A stretch of 9,344 bases of DNA from CAZIHO01 sp964538875 (GCA_964538875.1 CAZIHO010000122.1:1-9344); one strand, 5' to 3'; shown: positions 1 through 6,332, counted from the first letter of the stretch. The notes: generated from the sequence alone by a model not told the origin. Numbers and translations: made by a program.

Positions 1-569
1 GGTAGCGGCAGCAACTGCACCTTTAGGGTACTGACCTGGTAATCACTGCTCATGTTGATGGCGACCACGGTTTCCACGATGGTCCGTTGCAGGGAGGAAT
101 AGGTGCCGGGATTCTTTTCGTACCATTCATCCACCATGGCCTCCAGATGGTCAAAATCCGCATCGCTCAATTCGCGCACCTGACCGAACTTAAAGGCGAT
201 GGTGGGAATGATGCCAACCTGGGTATCTATCTCTTTCATTTTGTAGCCGGCATCGCTGAGCAAGCGAAATAATTGCATGGCTCCTTCCTTATCCACGCTT
301 TTGGTTAAGGTCGTGGGGCTGGGCGGGGTAATCCAGTCCAGGCCGTAGTCATAGATGCCATTCCATATCCATCCGAGCGCATGGGTGGAGCTATCCCAGA
401 TGGTCTCCCAATAGGTGGGTTGGTCCTGCACCAAATCCGCTGGCTCCGGGAGGATGCTGGCGGCGACGGGCGGGGTACTGGCCATCACCGGGTGGGACGA
501 AACACCGACCAATAGGGTCGCCAGACAGAGGCCAACCCACCGAGATGTATAGCGGACAAAATGATTCAT
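1..569 (-). CDS. Secreted protein of unknown function, partial (C-terminus beyond window)
   Basis: An open frame runs from an ATG at 569 to the left edge without a stop (189 codons visible), so the C-terminus is missing. Residues 1-30 look like a Sec signal peptide: an Arg-containing start, a hydrophobic core (WVGLCLATLLVGV) and a likely cleavage after Val-Met-Ala, so the product is probably periplasmic. The mature part opens with an aromatic, Trp-rich stretch (about 53-80) and continues as a mixed soluble region rich in acidic residues (about 90-180). I do not recognise the family. A GGAG ribosome site lies just upstream, and the start is only 12 nt after the stop of the PstS-like gene, so the two are almost certainly co-transcribed and probably work together. 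No similarity to the other proteins of the window was evident. Confidence 0.8.
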   Translation of the reverse strand, partial: MNHFVRYTSRWVGLCLATLLVGVSSHPVMASTPPVAASILPEPADLVQDQPTYWETIWDSSTHALGWIWNGIYDYGLDWITPPSPTTLTKSVDKEGAMQLFRLLSDAGYKMKEIDTQVGIIPTIAFKFGQVRELSDADFDHLEAMVDEWYEKNPGTYSSLQRTIVETVVAINMSSDYQVSTLKVQLLPL

Positions 570-581
570 GGGATTCTCCAC

Positions 582-1685
582 TCAACGGACCATGGGGGTC
601 AGGCGCAACGCGGATGCGCGAACCGATGCGCGCATTTCATCATGCATGGGAAAAATGCCCCTGGTAACCATATAGCCATTGGGTCCGACCGAGGATTCCC
701 GGGTCACTTCGGTAATGAATTCCCGTAGACCGGCAACCGGCCCCTGGCCAAGGTAGTTCTTGACATGCGCCTTCTTGACGTAGAAATACAGGGGGCGCAC
801 GAAGTCGTAGCTGCCGTCGGCAATGGTTTGCGGAGTGGGCAATATGCCCTCCAGGGGTTGAATCTTCTCCACATCCAAATGGGAGGTGGCAAAGTTGGTG
901 GGAACCACCGCCAAGGTGCCCGGTGGCGAGGTTTGGAGCGTCTTCAGCACGTTTTGCTCGTAAGGGGCGTCCAGCTCGATGATGCGGCCGTCGTCCCGCA
1001 GGGTAATGCACTGCTTGACCCGATCCTCGGCACTGAAAATAGCTTTGATCTCAAAGATACCCCGGCAGGCTTGTTGCAGCATCCGGTCCTCCATGAAGCC
1101 CCGACCGCCTAGCGCGGGGGTGCCCACAATGAAGCGAATGTCCGTATCCGGCAGTCGCGAATCCACGTCCTTCCACTTGGTCTTGGTGTTGAGATGGAAA
1201 TCGGAACCTTCCGGCAACTCCCGGGCAATGGCTCGATACAGGGAGTTCAGGGTCAAGGGATAGGTTTGGTCATCCGCCCGGGAAATGATGGCGGTGGCCG
1301 CGTAGCCCACTTGAATTTCCAACACGTCGGTCACGCCATTAGCCTGGCAGCGGTCCAATTCAACCGAGCGGATCCGCCGGGACACGGCCACCACATCTGG
1401 GTACTGGATGCCAATCCCCGAGCAGAAGGCGTCCACGCCCCGGGCCGAACCCTTGTTGACCATGATGGCGGCCGGTATGCCGGCGTTGGTGCTCAGATGT
1501 TCTATTACGTCCTTGATGTAGGGTGCCATCAAGGTCGATCCGATGATGAACATCCGGCTGCCGTCGGTGCGCTCTGGCATCGTGCCAGCGTCGTCCGGCG
1601 CCGCCTGGACGCCCATGGCGGCCAGGCTGAGGGAAAGGAGAAGGCTTGGTATCCAAGCGGATTTTTCGCGCACGGCCAGTTCCAC
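582..1685 (-). CDS. PstS-like periplasmic substrate-binding protein (copy A)
   Basis: This 367-residue protein has the layout of the PstS-type phosphate-binding family. A signal peptide ends near Val-Gln-Ala (28). A first-lobe loop GSTLMAPY (49-56) follows, then the family pattern FCSG (87-90), PDVVAVSRR (96-104) and RCQANG (112-117). The Trp-Lys-Asp-Val-Asp segment (171-175) and a second-lobe loop (188-197) come next. The usual second-lobe Ser-Gly-Thr-Arg is replaced by Leu-Gly-Gly-Arg, so phosphate may not be the ligand. The start is a GTG at 1685, chosen because GGGAGGA (1692-1698) lies 6 nt upstream and the signal peptide follows directly. It is an orphan binding protein: no permease or ATPase gene is in the window. 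It is paralogous to the protein at 2894-3955; both share four cysteines (88, 113, 207, 226 here) and end in Val-Arg. It is tightly followed by the secreted protein at 1-569. Confidence 0.88.
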   Translation of the reverse strand: MELAVREKSAWIPSLLLSLSLAAMGVQAAPDDAGTMPERTDGSRMFIIGSTLMAPYIKDVIEHLSTNAGIPAAIMVNKGSARGVDAFCSGIGIQYPDVVAVSRRIRSVELDRCQANGVTDVLEIQVGYAATAIISRADDQTYPLTLNSLYRAIARELPEGSDFHLNTKTKWKDVDSRLPDTDIRFIVGTPALGGRGFMEDRMLQQACRGIFEIKAIFSAEDRVKQCITLRDDGRIIELDAPYEQNVLKTLQTSPPGTLAVVPTNFATSHLDVEKIQPLEGILPTPQTIADGSYDFVRPLYFYVKKAHVKNYLGQGPVAGLREFITEVTRESSVGPNGYMVTRGIFPMHDEMRASVRASALRLTPMVR

Positions 1686-1865
1686 TGTGAGTCCTCCCGG
1701 AGAAAATCAAAAAACGAAAAAAGTTCGTTAGTCTCTGCTGACGGGGCCATGCCGGCGACCGGTTGCCAAGGTCATCAGGTGGCTGGGCTCCGCGTCCCCC
1801 GGCAGGCGGGGTAACCCAGCGTCCGTACCCGGCGGCTCCATGGTCCGGCGGTGGCTGATGCGCGC
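1686..1865. other. Spacer between DUF6524-like gene A and PstS-like gene A
   Basis: This 180-bp non-coding spacer holds no convincing gene. Read on the minus strand, its last part is T-rich (two T6 runs in about 1700-1720) just before the ribosome site of the PstS-like gene. A CCGGCGG heptamer occurs twice as a direct repeat at about 1829-1851. I see no clear hairpin with a T-tract and no good promoter, so I cannot say whether transcription from the upstream gene continues through. Confidence 0.4.
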
Positions 1866-2318
1866 TTACCCATAGCGAGCCAAATACTTGGCCAATTTTT
1901 TCTTACCCTTGACTAGATACCTTTTTTGAGGCTGCCCAGAAAGTTGGGTGGTCAAGTGGGGCCAGGCGAGACCCACGGCCAACAGGGTTGCCATGAGCAG
2001 CAGACTAATGGCTTGGGCCACGGCCGGGATTTCCACTAAAAACCATTGGAGTATCTGATGAATGCATAATAGGCCAATCAATATTCCGGCCACCAGGCCC
2101 CAAAGGCCTACTGATCCAAAAATGACCCAAAATAAAAAAACGTAAATGAACAGCAGCAGGAGCCCGACCGACAGCTTGAAAAATAGATCTTCGCTGGCGC
2201 CGGTCACCCAATGGTAATAGGAGCGGCCAAATGGATTGTAGGTAAGAAAAACCAAGGCCAGGCAACTCGACCATTGCACCAAGAAACGCCGCGGAGTGAA
2301 CGCTATTGCCGCCGCCAC
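1866..2318 (-). CDS. DUF6524-like small multi-pass membrane protein (copy A)
   Basis: This 150-residue protein has about four hydrophobic segments (roughly 14-27, 47-68, 70-88, 98-118). It shares three signatures with the protein at 7116-7535: TYNPxGxSYxHW (26-37 here), a Gly-Leu-x-Ala-Gly helix (74-78), and GxxWPHxxxxLSGQ near the end (116-129). From memory these match the family of unknown function DUF6524; no search was run. The start is a GTG at 2318, set by an in-frame TAA two codons upstream and by length agreement with the paralogue; the ribosome site (AAGGG) is weak and distant. Unlike its paralogue it has a strongly basic C-terminal tail (132-150, many Lys and Arg), and its gene is visibly richer in A/T than the right-hand genes. 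It lies 180 bp upstream of the PstS-like gene on the same strand, so co-transcription is possible but not certain. Confidence 0.85.
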   Translation of the reverse strand: MAAAIAFTPRRFLVQWSSCLALVFLTYNPFGRSYYHWVTGASEDLFFKLSVGLLLLFIYVFLFWVIFGSVGLWGLVAGILIGLLCIHQILQWFLVEIPAVAQAISLLLMATLLAVGLAWPHLTTQLSGQPQKRYLVKGKKKLAKYLARYG

Positions 2319-2484
2319 TGATTAACGCCCTTGTTGGTATGGAGATTTGCGCAACACCAATTTCAATGACCCAGTCCCTTGCTCTAATACCACCGGGTCC
2401 CAGGCGGGACTGCTGCCAAAAACCTGGAAAACCCATATACAGCCGTTTATTCTGCTGACCGGCCCTCCCGCTCCTCTGAACAAT

Positions 2485-2514
2485 TAGCCTCGACGCCAGG
2501 ATGGCGCGAGGCTA
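2485..2514. repeat. Long perfect-armed hairpin in the intergenic region
   Basis: Left arm 2485-2498 and right arm 2502-2514 pair over 13 bp with one bulged A (2493) and a GGA loop. The core arms are TAGCCTCG and CGAGGCTA. An A7 run follows at 2518-2524. It lacks a T-tract on the correct side for a terminator in either direction and no gene ends nearby, so a regulatory, REP-like or RNA-structural role is more likely than termination. Confidence 0.6.
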
Positions 2515-2533
2515 GCCAAAAAAACATAGACGA

Positions 2534-2543
2534 TCAAATTTGA
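2534..2543. promoter_or_regulatory. Perfect 10-bp palindrome TCAAATTTGA
   Basis: TCAAATTTGA equals its own reverse complement and lies near the middle of the divergent region, just after the A7 run. Such a site suits a dimeric regulator, but a single 10-bp palindrome in an A/T-rich stretch can also arise by chance. No second copy was noticed in the window. Confidence 0.3.
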
Positions 2544-2665
2544 CTAAGCAAGGCGGCTGCGGGTTATTTTGTCCTTCTTGACATTTGCGTCGAATCTCAT
2601 TCGTGCGCCATTGTCCTGGTGGCCAAATGGCTTGGTGGGGAGTCGCGGTAGTAAATATGCCGCCG

Positions 2666-2679
2666 GACCGAAATCGGTC
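2666..2679 (+). promoter_or_regulatory. Operator-like dyad over the -35 region
   Basis: GACCGA-AA-TCGGTC is a 14-bp dyad with perfect 6-bp arms. It ends 10 bp before the TATAAT at 2690, so it covers the place where a -35 element would sit, and no good -35 hexamer is present there. This placement suits a regulator that blocks or assists RNA polymerase at the rightward promoter. The regulator is not in the window. Confidence 0.45.
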
Positions 2680-2686
2680 ATCCTGC

Positions 2687-2695
2687 TGCTATAAT
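2687..2695 (+). promoter_or_regulatory. Extended -10 promoter for the rightward gene set
   Basis: The sequence TGCTATAAT is a perfect extended -10 element (TG-n-TATAAT). Transcription would start near 2702, leaving a leader of about 190 nt before the PstS-like gene at 2894. An extended -10 can work without a consensus -35, which is lacking here; the dyad at 2666-2679 sits in its place. Confidence 0.55.
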
Positions 2696-2720
2696 ATTAG
2701 GCCTTCCAAACCTGATTTAA

Positions 2721-2747
2721 GGGCACCTTGAACAATTCAAGGTCCCC
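2721..2747 (+). promoter_or_regulatory. Leader hairpin ACCTTGAA/TTCAAGGT
   Basis: The arms 2721-2732 and 2736-2747 pair over 11 positions with one C-C mismatch and a CAA loop. It begins about 20 nt after the predicted transcription start, so it would form near the 5' end of the leader RNA. It could stabilise the transcript or, as DNA, serve as a repressor site. No T-tract follows, so it is not a typical terminator. Confidence 0.45.
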
Positions 2748-2794
2748 TGAATTTGCCTGACCCAGGTACGGGCCGGGATAAGCATTGGGTTGTC

Positions 2795-2851
2795 CGGTTC
2801 TTAACCGTGCTGCCTGGTCCATGGGAAACGCCACCTGGCGCCGGTATTCCC
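2795..2851 (+). promoter_or_regulatory. Further stem-loops in the leader RNA
   Basis: CGGTT-CTT-AACCG (2795-2807) forms a short hairpin. Downstream, GGGAA (2823-2827) pairs with TTCCC (2847-2851) around an inner CGCCA-CC-TGGCG stem (2829-2840). An alternative long-range stem joins 2759-2766 with 2813-2819 (GACC-AGG with CCT-GGTC, one bulge). A flanking ACGG/CCGT pairing (2768-2771 with 2805-2808) competes with the first hairpin. The leader therefore has alternative folds, but no known riboswitch consensus was recognised. Confidence 0.3.
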
Positions 2852-2893
2852 TTGAGCGGATGAGTTGAGATTGGGTCTAATGGTTTTGCGGCA

Positions 2894-3955
2894 GTGAGCG
2901 TGGGTAAATGGTTTTGGGTGTGGCTGGCCGCCGCCCTAGTGCCTTATTGGGCCGCAGGTTGGGCCACGGCGGGAGAACCCGCCCGCAAAGAGATTCGCTT
3001 CGTCAGCCCTAGGTCCCTAGTCCCCTACGTGGAAGCCATGGCCCAGGTGTTTATCGCCCGGCGCCCTGGACCCCCGCCCAGCCTGGAGACCGGTGTCCCG
3101 CGCGCGGTGGCGGACGCTTTTTGCGCGGGGGCTGGTGCGGCCCATCCGGACCTGTTGGTGCTGCCCAGGCGCTTGAGCTATGGGGAGTACCAGCGCTGCC
3201 AGGCCCAGGGAGCGGGTCCGATCCTGGAGCTTTTGTTGGGCAGCGAGGTCCTGGTATTGGCGGTGCGGCCTGAGGTGGCGCCATTTTCTCTGACTGCCAG
3301 GCAACTATTTCTGGCCTTGGCGGCGGAGATTCCGCAGCAAGGACGCTTCACGGTTAATCGCACCCAAAGTTGGCGACAACTGGATCCAGCCCTGCCGGAT
3401 TTACCCATTCAGGTGCTGGTGCCGGCCGGGGACCCTAGCGCCCGGGAATTGTTCGAGGCGGCGGTGCTGGAGGTGGGATGCCGGGGTGTGACGGAAATTC
3501 AGGATATTTTTTCCGCACAGGAACGGTTGGCAAGATGCCGGGGGCTGCGTGCCGATGGGGCCGCCAAGGAAACGCCGGTGGACGGCATGGCGCCGGCTCT
3601 ACGCGCCAATCCTCCCGGCCTGATCGCAATCCTGCCCCTAACCTATTGGACGGTGCTGGCCGCAGATCTGACCATCCTGCCCCTGGATGGCCGGCTGCCG
3701 ACCCAGGCCAATCTAGACGCTGGTGTCTATCCCTTGAGCCGTCCTATCTACCTGTACGGAAAACTCGCCCAGGCGGGGGACGGCAGAACCTATGGGGTCG
3801 CGGACAGTCTGCGCCAATTCCTGCGCGACGTGGGCGGTGAACAGGGCGTGGAACCGGGAGGCCTGTTCGAGCAAATGGGCTTGGTGTTGCCGGCTCCGCC
3901 GGTACGGGTACGCCAGCGCCTGGACGCCCTGATGTCGCGGCCGCTAGTGCGCTGA
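2894..3955 (+). CDS. PstS-like periplasmic substrate-binding protein (copy B)
   Basis: This 353-residue protein is paralogous to the product of 582-1685. The signal peptide (1-26) probably ends after Ala-Thr-Ala. Shared landmarks are FCAG (76-79), PDLLVLPRR (85-93), RCQAQG (101-106), SWRQLDPALPD (159-169), CRG (196-198), an Ile-Phe-Ser-Ala-(Gln/Glu) motif (205-209) and a terminal Leu-Val-Arg. The first-lobe Gly-Ser-Ser/Thr loop of phosphate binders is replaced by SPRSLVPY (38-45), and the second-lobe Ser-Gly-Thr-Arg by Asp-Pro-Ser-Ala-Arg (180-184). The ligand is thus probably not free phosphate, or binding is lost. The start is GTG 2894 with a poor ribosome site; GTG 2900 is the alternative. 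A five-codon frame (ATG 2880) ends across the start in a GTGA overlap, so translational coupling is possible. It is first in the rightward set; the next gene begins 10 nt after its stop. Confidence 0.86.
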   Translation: MSVGKWFWVWLAAALVPYWAAGWATAGEPARKEIRFVSPRSLVPYVEAMAQVFIARRPGPPPSLETGVPRAVADAFCAGAGAAHPDLLVLPRRLSYGEYQRCQAQGAGPILELLLGSEVLVLAVRPEVAPFSLTARQLFLALAAEIPQQGRFTVNRTQSWRQLDPALPDLPIQVLVPAGDPSARELFEAAVLEVGCRGVTEIQDIFSAQERLARCRGLRADGAAKETPVDGMAPALRANPPGLIAILPLTYWTVLAADLTILPLDGRLPTQANLDAGVYPLSRPIYLYGKLAQAGDGRTYGVADSLRQFLRDVGGEQGVEPGGLFEQMGLVLPAPPVRVRQRLDALMSRPLVR

Positions 3956-3965
3956 GGGCCGGCCG

Positions 3966-4988
3966 GTGAGCCTCCGAGCCATGCATCCGCGCTTGAGGCC
4001 GGGCCGGGCTTACGGGGCAGGCGCCCTGGTGGCGGCCCTGGCGGTCTGGCTGGTGTTCCAGACCACGCCGGCTCCCCCATCCAGTTTGACCAGGGCGGTG
4101 ACGGCACTGCCATCGCCGCAGCCGCCGATGGACGCCTTGTTGGCGCGGGATCGTAAGCTACTGGTGAATCTGGCGGCGGAACGGCTCGACCAGGCCATGG
4201 AACCCCTGTTCGCGGATTTCCAGCAGCGGGTACCGGAATTCGCGGATTGGGCGTTCCGCTGGCGCACCAGTTATGCCCTGCTGCGCTCCGCCGCCGTGAC
4301 CACCGCCACCAAGCCCTTTGCCGGGGGAGGGTCCCCGGCGCTGGGATTGGGTTGGGAAGATTTGATCTTCGCCAAGTTCGACGAACTGATCCTGTTGCCG
4401 GCCGGCGGCCTGCCCGCCCTGAACCTGGCTCACGACCGCTGGCGGGCCGGTGTGCGGTCCACGCTGGATGAGGTGGCCGGCGATACCCTGCGCACCCTGG
4501 CGTTGCTGAGTGGACGGGTGCCGCCGCCCTTGCCAGAGGAGGTTGCCGCCGCGCCAGCGGCGCCGGGGGCGGCCTCCGCCCTAGCCGGCATCCGTGCGGT
4601 AACGGAATACCCCATTAAAATTCGCGTGGCCCGTCCCCTAGTGACGCGGCTCACCATCCGGCCGCCGGTGGCGGCCCTGGTGACGGCCGCTGGCGAGGTC
4701 ATCACCGGCGGTGGCGAACTGGCCCTGTTGGGAGGCATGACCAGTTTCGCGGTGACCCTGGGCGGATTCCTCGGCATCGACTATCTGCTCAGCCGGGCGG
4801 ATGCCGCCGCGTCCCAGGAAGACCTGGTGGTGGAGTTGCGCCGGGCCTTGGAACTGGAGCGGGAGACGCTGCGCCACCAATGGATGGGGGAAATTGAGCG
4901 GGACATCGACCGGCGTCTAGCCCAGGTGCGGCAGTGGCTGCCGGACCCGGGCGATGCGTCCGAGTCGCCGTTGCCGACGACACCTTGA
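3966..4988 (+). CDS. Membrane-anchored envelope protein with C-terminal coiled coil, unknown function
   Basis: This 340-residue protein has an N-terminal anchor (about 16-33, without a clear cleavage site) and a helical, probably periplasmic domain (55-185) with the segment FAKFDELILLP (135-145). A Pro/Ala-rich linker (185-205) follows. The C-terminal part has glycine-rich hydrophobic stretches (about 233-275) ending in GIDYLLSRAD, then a highly charged helix (283-325) likely to form a coiled coil. I do not recognise the family. It resembles the protein at 7532-8665 in architecture and in a short segment (FDQDFDQLVLTP there), which suggests remote paralogy. The start is GTG 3966, 10 nt after the PstS-like stop; ATG 3981 (residue 6) is an equally possible start. 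Tight spacing argues for a shared transcript and a related job at the inner membrane. Confidence 0.75.
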   Translation: MSLRAMHPRLRPGRAYGAGALVAALAVWLVFQTTPAPPSSLTRAVTALPSPQPPMDALLARDRKLLVNLAAERLDQAMEPLFADFQQRVPEFADWAFRWRTSYALLRSAAVTTATKPFAGGGSPALGLGWEDLIFAKFDELILLPAGGLPALNLAHDRWRAGVRSTLDEVAGDTLRTLALLSGRVPPPLPEEVAAAPAAPGAASALAGIRAVTEYPIKIRVARPLVTRLTIRPPVAALVTAAGEVITGGGELALLGGMTSFAVTLGGFLGIDYLLSRADAAASQEDLVVELRRALELERETLRHQWMGEIERDIDRRLAQVRQWLPDPGDASESPLPTTP

Positions 4989-5041
4989 CCCAGCGGTCGC
5001 TGCCCGCCAGCGGCTGGATGTTGAACAGCGGAGGAGCAATC

Positions 5042-5071
5042 ATGTTCATTCGGGTTTCGGCCGGTCCCTAG
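5042..5071 (+). CDS. Possible nine-codon leader peptide
   Basis: A very strong ribosome site, GGAGGAG (5030-5036), lies 5 nt before ATG 5042. That ATG opens a nine-residue frame (MFIRVSAGP, stop TAG 5069-5071) out of frame with the membrane-protein gene at 5086. The real gene has only a weak site of its own, so ribosomes may load here and reinitiate 14 nt after the stop. A base error that put the strong site out of frame with the gene is the other explanation. Confidence 0.3.
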   Translation: MFIRVSAGP

Positions 5072-5085
5072 GCAACCGTCGTCCC

Positions 5086-5688
5086 ATGTCCCAGTCCTTG
5101 CAACTGCTGGAATTACTGGTCAACCTGGCGCAAGTCATGGTGGTGATCAGCATTCCATTCGTGGTCAGTCACGGTGGCGAGCTGGCCATTCACGTCATCG
5201 CCCACCGGGAATTCGCCGAGATTCCGATCCTGACCACCCTGGCCCGGCTCCAGGGCCTGCTGGCCGGCGGCTTGCTGCTGTACGTGAACTTCGATCAAAG
5301 TTATTTTGATTTGATGGGGCTGTTCATGCCGGACGGGCGCTGGAACCTGACCTGGTCCCAGTTCCTGCTGGAACGGTCCAACGTCTTTATGTACGACTGG
5401 TGGCCGGTGCTCAAGCTGTTGGGGCGATTGCCGGCCCTCATGGGCTGGATGGCCCTGCTGGTCTGGGGTGTCTTGCCGGTTCTGTTGGGCGCCCTCTGCC
5501 TGCGCTATTGGCCGCTGCGGGACGCGCTGCGGGGTCTGCTGGCGTGTGGAGGAACCGCGCTCTGGTCCACCTGGTTGACCATTTATCTGGTGTGCCTCAT
5601 TTTTTGGGGACTATATTTGCTTAATTTCTGGAGCCTTGCCCTGGCCGCCCTCTATATTCAATATCGACGCCATGGTCATGGCCATTGA
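5086..5688 (+). CDS. Polytopic inner-membrane protein, unknown function
   Basis: This 200-residue protein starts at ATG 5086. The frame stays open back to 4954, but the extra 44 residues are Arg-rich, overlap the preceding gene and look non-coding. Hydrophobic segments lie at about 9-28, 52-67, 113-138 and 150-188, giving four to five membrane passes. A polar loop (68-108) contains Trp, Tyr and Asp residues, including MYDWWP (102-107). The C-terminus is the His-rich HGHGH, which might bind a metal, though this is speculative. I do not recognise the family. The gene lies 97 nt after the anchored protein at 3966-4988 and before the small basic protein. Being strongly hydrophobic and in a set of envelope proteins, it may be the membrane core of the module. 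Confidence 0.75.
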   Translation: MSQSLQLLELLVNLAQVMVVISIPFVVSHGGELAIHVIAHREFAEIPILTTLARLQGLLAGGLLLYVNFDQSYFDLMGLFMPDGRWNLTWSQFLLERSNVFMYDWWPVLKLLGRLPALMGWMALLVWGVLPVLLGALCLRYWPLRDALRGLLACGGTALWSTWLTIYLVCLIFWGLYLLNFWSLALAALYIQYRRHGHGH

Positions 5689-5779
5689 CGGGGCGACTGG
5701 GTACCCTGGTTCCATCCGCCGGTCACGGATGCCTGTATCCTCGCGGGTTGTTCACCCCCTTCCCAGGTGAGAAATATCA

Positions 5780-5833
5780 ATGATCCCATTCCTGAGCCAT
5801 CCCCGTCCCTCGGAGGCAATTCGTCATGGATGA
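5780..5833 (+). CDS. Possible 17-codon upstream reading frame overlapping the next gene start
   Basis: AGGTGAG (5765-5771) lies 8 nt before ATG 5780. The frame encodes 17 residues (starting MIPFLSHPRP) and ends in TGA 5831-5833, eight bases into the next gene, whose ATG is at 5826. The overlap suits translational coupling. However, the next gene has its own good GGAGG site, which lies inside this frame, so a chance frame is also likely. Confidence 0.25.
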   Translation: MIPFLSHPRPSEAIRHG

Positions 5834-6329
5834 GCTGTACAGAAGCGACAGCGACCGCAACCGTGACGCCAGCCATCGTTTTGCCGACTATGTCCGCTTG
5901 CATGGCCGTTCCAAAATCATTTTGGTGGAACAGGAACAGGAGTTGCTCAAGGCGGGCATTCTGCAATTTGGCCTGACCCTCGAACAAGCTAAGTCCATTC
6001 TGTACGGGGTCGCGGACGGCTGTGACGCGGTGCTGGAAAGCCAGGTGGAAAAGCACATTCAGACCGCCCTGGCCAAACCCGGTTCCCGGCGCGAGCGGCG
6101 CCGTGCGTCCCGGGGCCAGAAGTTGGAATCCCTGTCCCGGCAGCGGTTCGAGACGGCGGTGGATCTCTACCAAACCCTCACCCGGGAAGCCCTATCCCGG
6201 GATGAAGCCCGCCAGCGGGTCAAGCAAATGGTGCGGCGCCTGGGCCTGCGGGCGCGCCGGGACTGGTGGCGTTTGGGGTCCCGAAAATGGTACGACGGCA
6301 TTCAGGAGCCCTCCCCGGCATCCCGGTGA
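5826..6329 (+). CDS. Small basic cytosolic protein, unknown function
   Basis: This 167-residue protein has no signal peptide or membrane segment, so it is predicted to be cytosolic, unlike every other member of the rightward set. It looks all-helical. The first half (18-82) holds two or three amphipathic helices, including LLKAGILQFGLTLEQAKSIL (40-59), followed by a very Arg-rich linker (88-97). The second half (99-160) has a related helical pattern (LSRDEARQRVKQMVRRLGL, 123-141) and a basic, Trp-containing end (DWWRLGSRKWYDG, 146-158). The two halves may be a degenerate duplication. The basic surface could contact nucleic acid or the inner face of the membrane. The start is ATG 5826 with GGAGG at 5812-5816, 9 nt upstream. 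I do not recognise the family; a regulatory or adaptor role is only a guess. Confidence 0.75.
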   Translation: MDELYRSDSDRNRDASHRFADYVRLHGRSKIILVEQEQELLKAGILQFGLTLEQAKSILYGVADGCDAVLESQVEKHIQTALAKPGSRRERRRASRGQKLESLSRQRFETAVDLYQTLTREALSRDEARQRVKQMVRRLGLRARRDWWRLGSRKWYDGIQEPSPASR

Positions 6330-6332
6330 GCC

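Larger units (their letters stand above)
2319..2893. other. Divergent intergenic control region
   Basis: This 575-bp stretch separates the two divergent gene sets and contains no plausible gene; the short open frames in it lack codon bias and ribosome sites. It is less GC-rich than the flanking genes and dense in inverted repeats. Those with their own entries are at 2485-2514, 2534-2543, 2666-2679, 2721-2747 and 2795-2851. Minor ones are GTCCC/GGGAC at 2397-2410 and CGAAT/ATTCG at 2591-2603. A rightward promoter is recognisable. For the leftward genes I see only a weak candidate: TTGAAA read on the minus strand from 2366, with a poor -10 (TCCATA) 17 bp on. No tRNA or known riboswitch motif was recognised. 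Confidence 0.6.

Noticed and set aside
1194..1814. 206-codon plus-strand open frame opposite the PstS-like gene
   Set aside because: It lies antisense to a gene with a clear family match, signal peptide and ribosome site; long antisense frames are common in GC-rich DNA and its product resembles nothing.
2005..2436. 143-codon minus-strand frame overlapping the DUF6524-like gene
   Set aside because: It is a shifted frame of a gene whose own product matches its paralogue in three motifs.
2485..2514. Intrinsic terminator
   Set aside because: No T-tract on the correct side in either direction and no gene ends nearby.
2319..2893. Pho box or a known riboswitch in the intergenic region
   Set aside because: I looked for PhoB-type CTGTCA direct repeats and for common riboswitch cores and found no match.
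4954..5085. Longer N-terminus for the membrane protein at 5086
   Set aside because: The 44 extra residues are Arg-rich, overlap the previous gene and lack a ribosome site; a hydrophobic segment begins naturally after ATG 5086.
5676..6173. 165-codon minus-strand open frame opposite the small basic gene
   Set aside because: The plus-strand gene has a good ribosome site, sensible length and operon context; the antisense product looks random in composition.
6022..6332. In-frame extension of the MlaA-family gene back across the N run
   Set aside because: The apparent continuity comes only from undetermined bases being read through; the upstream part is out of frame within the basic-protein gene.
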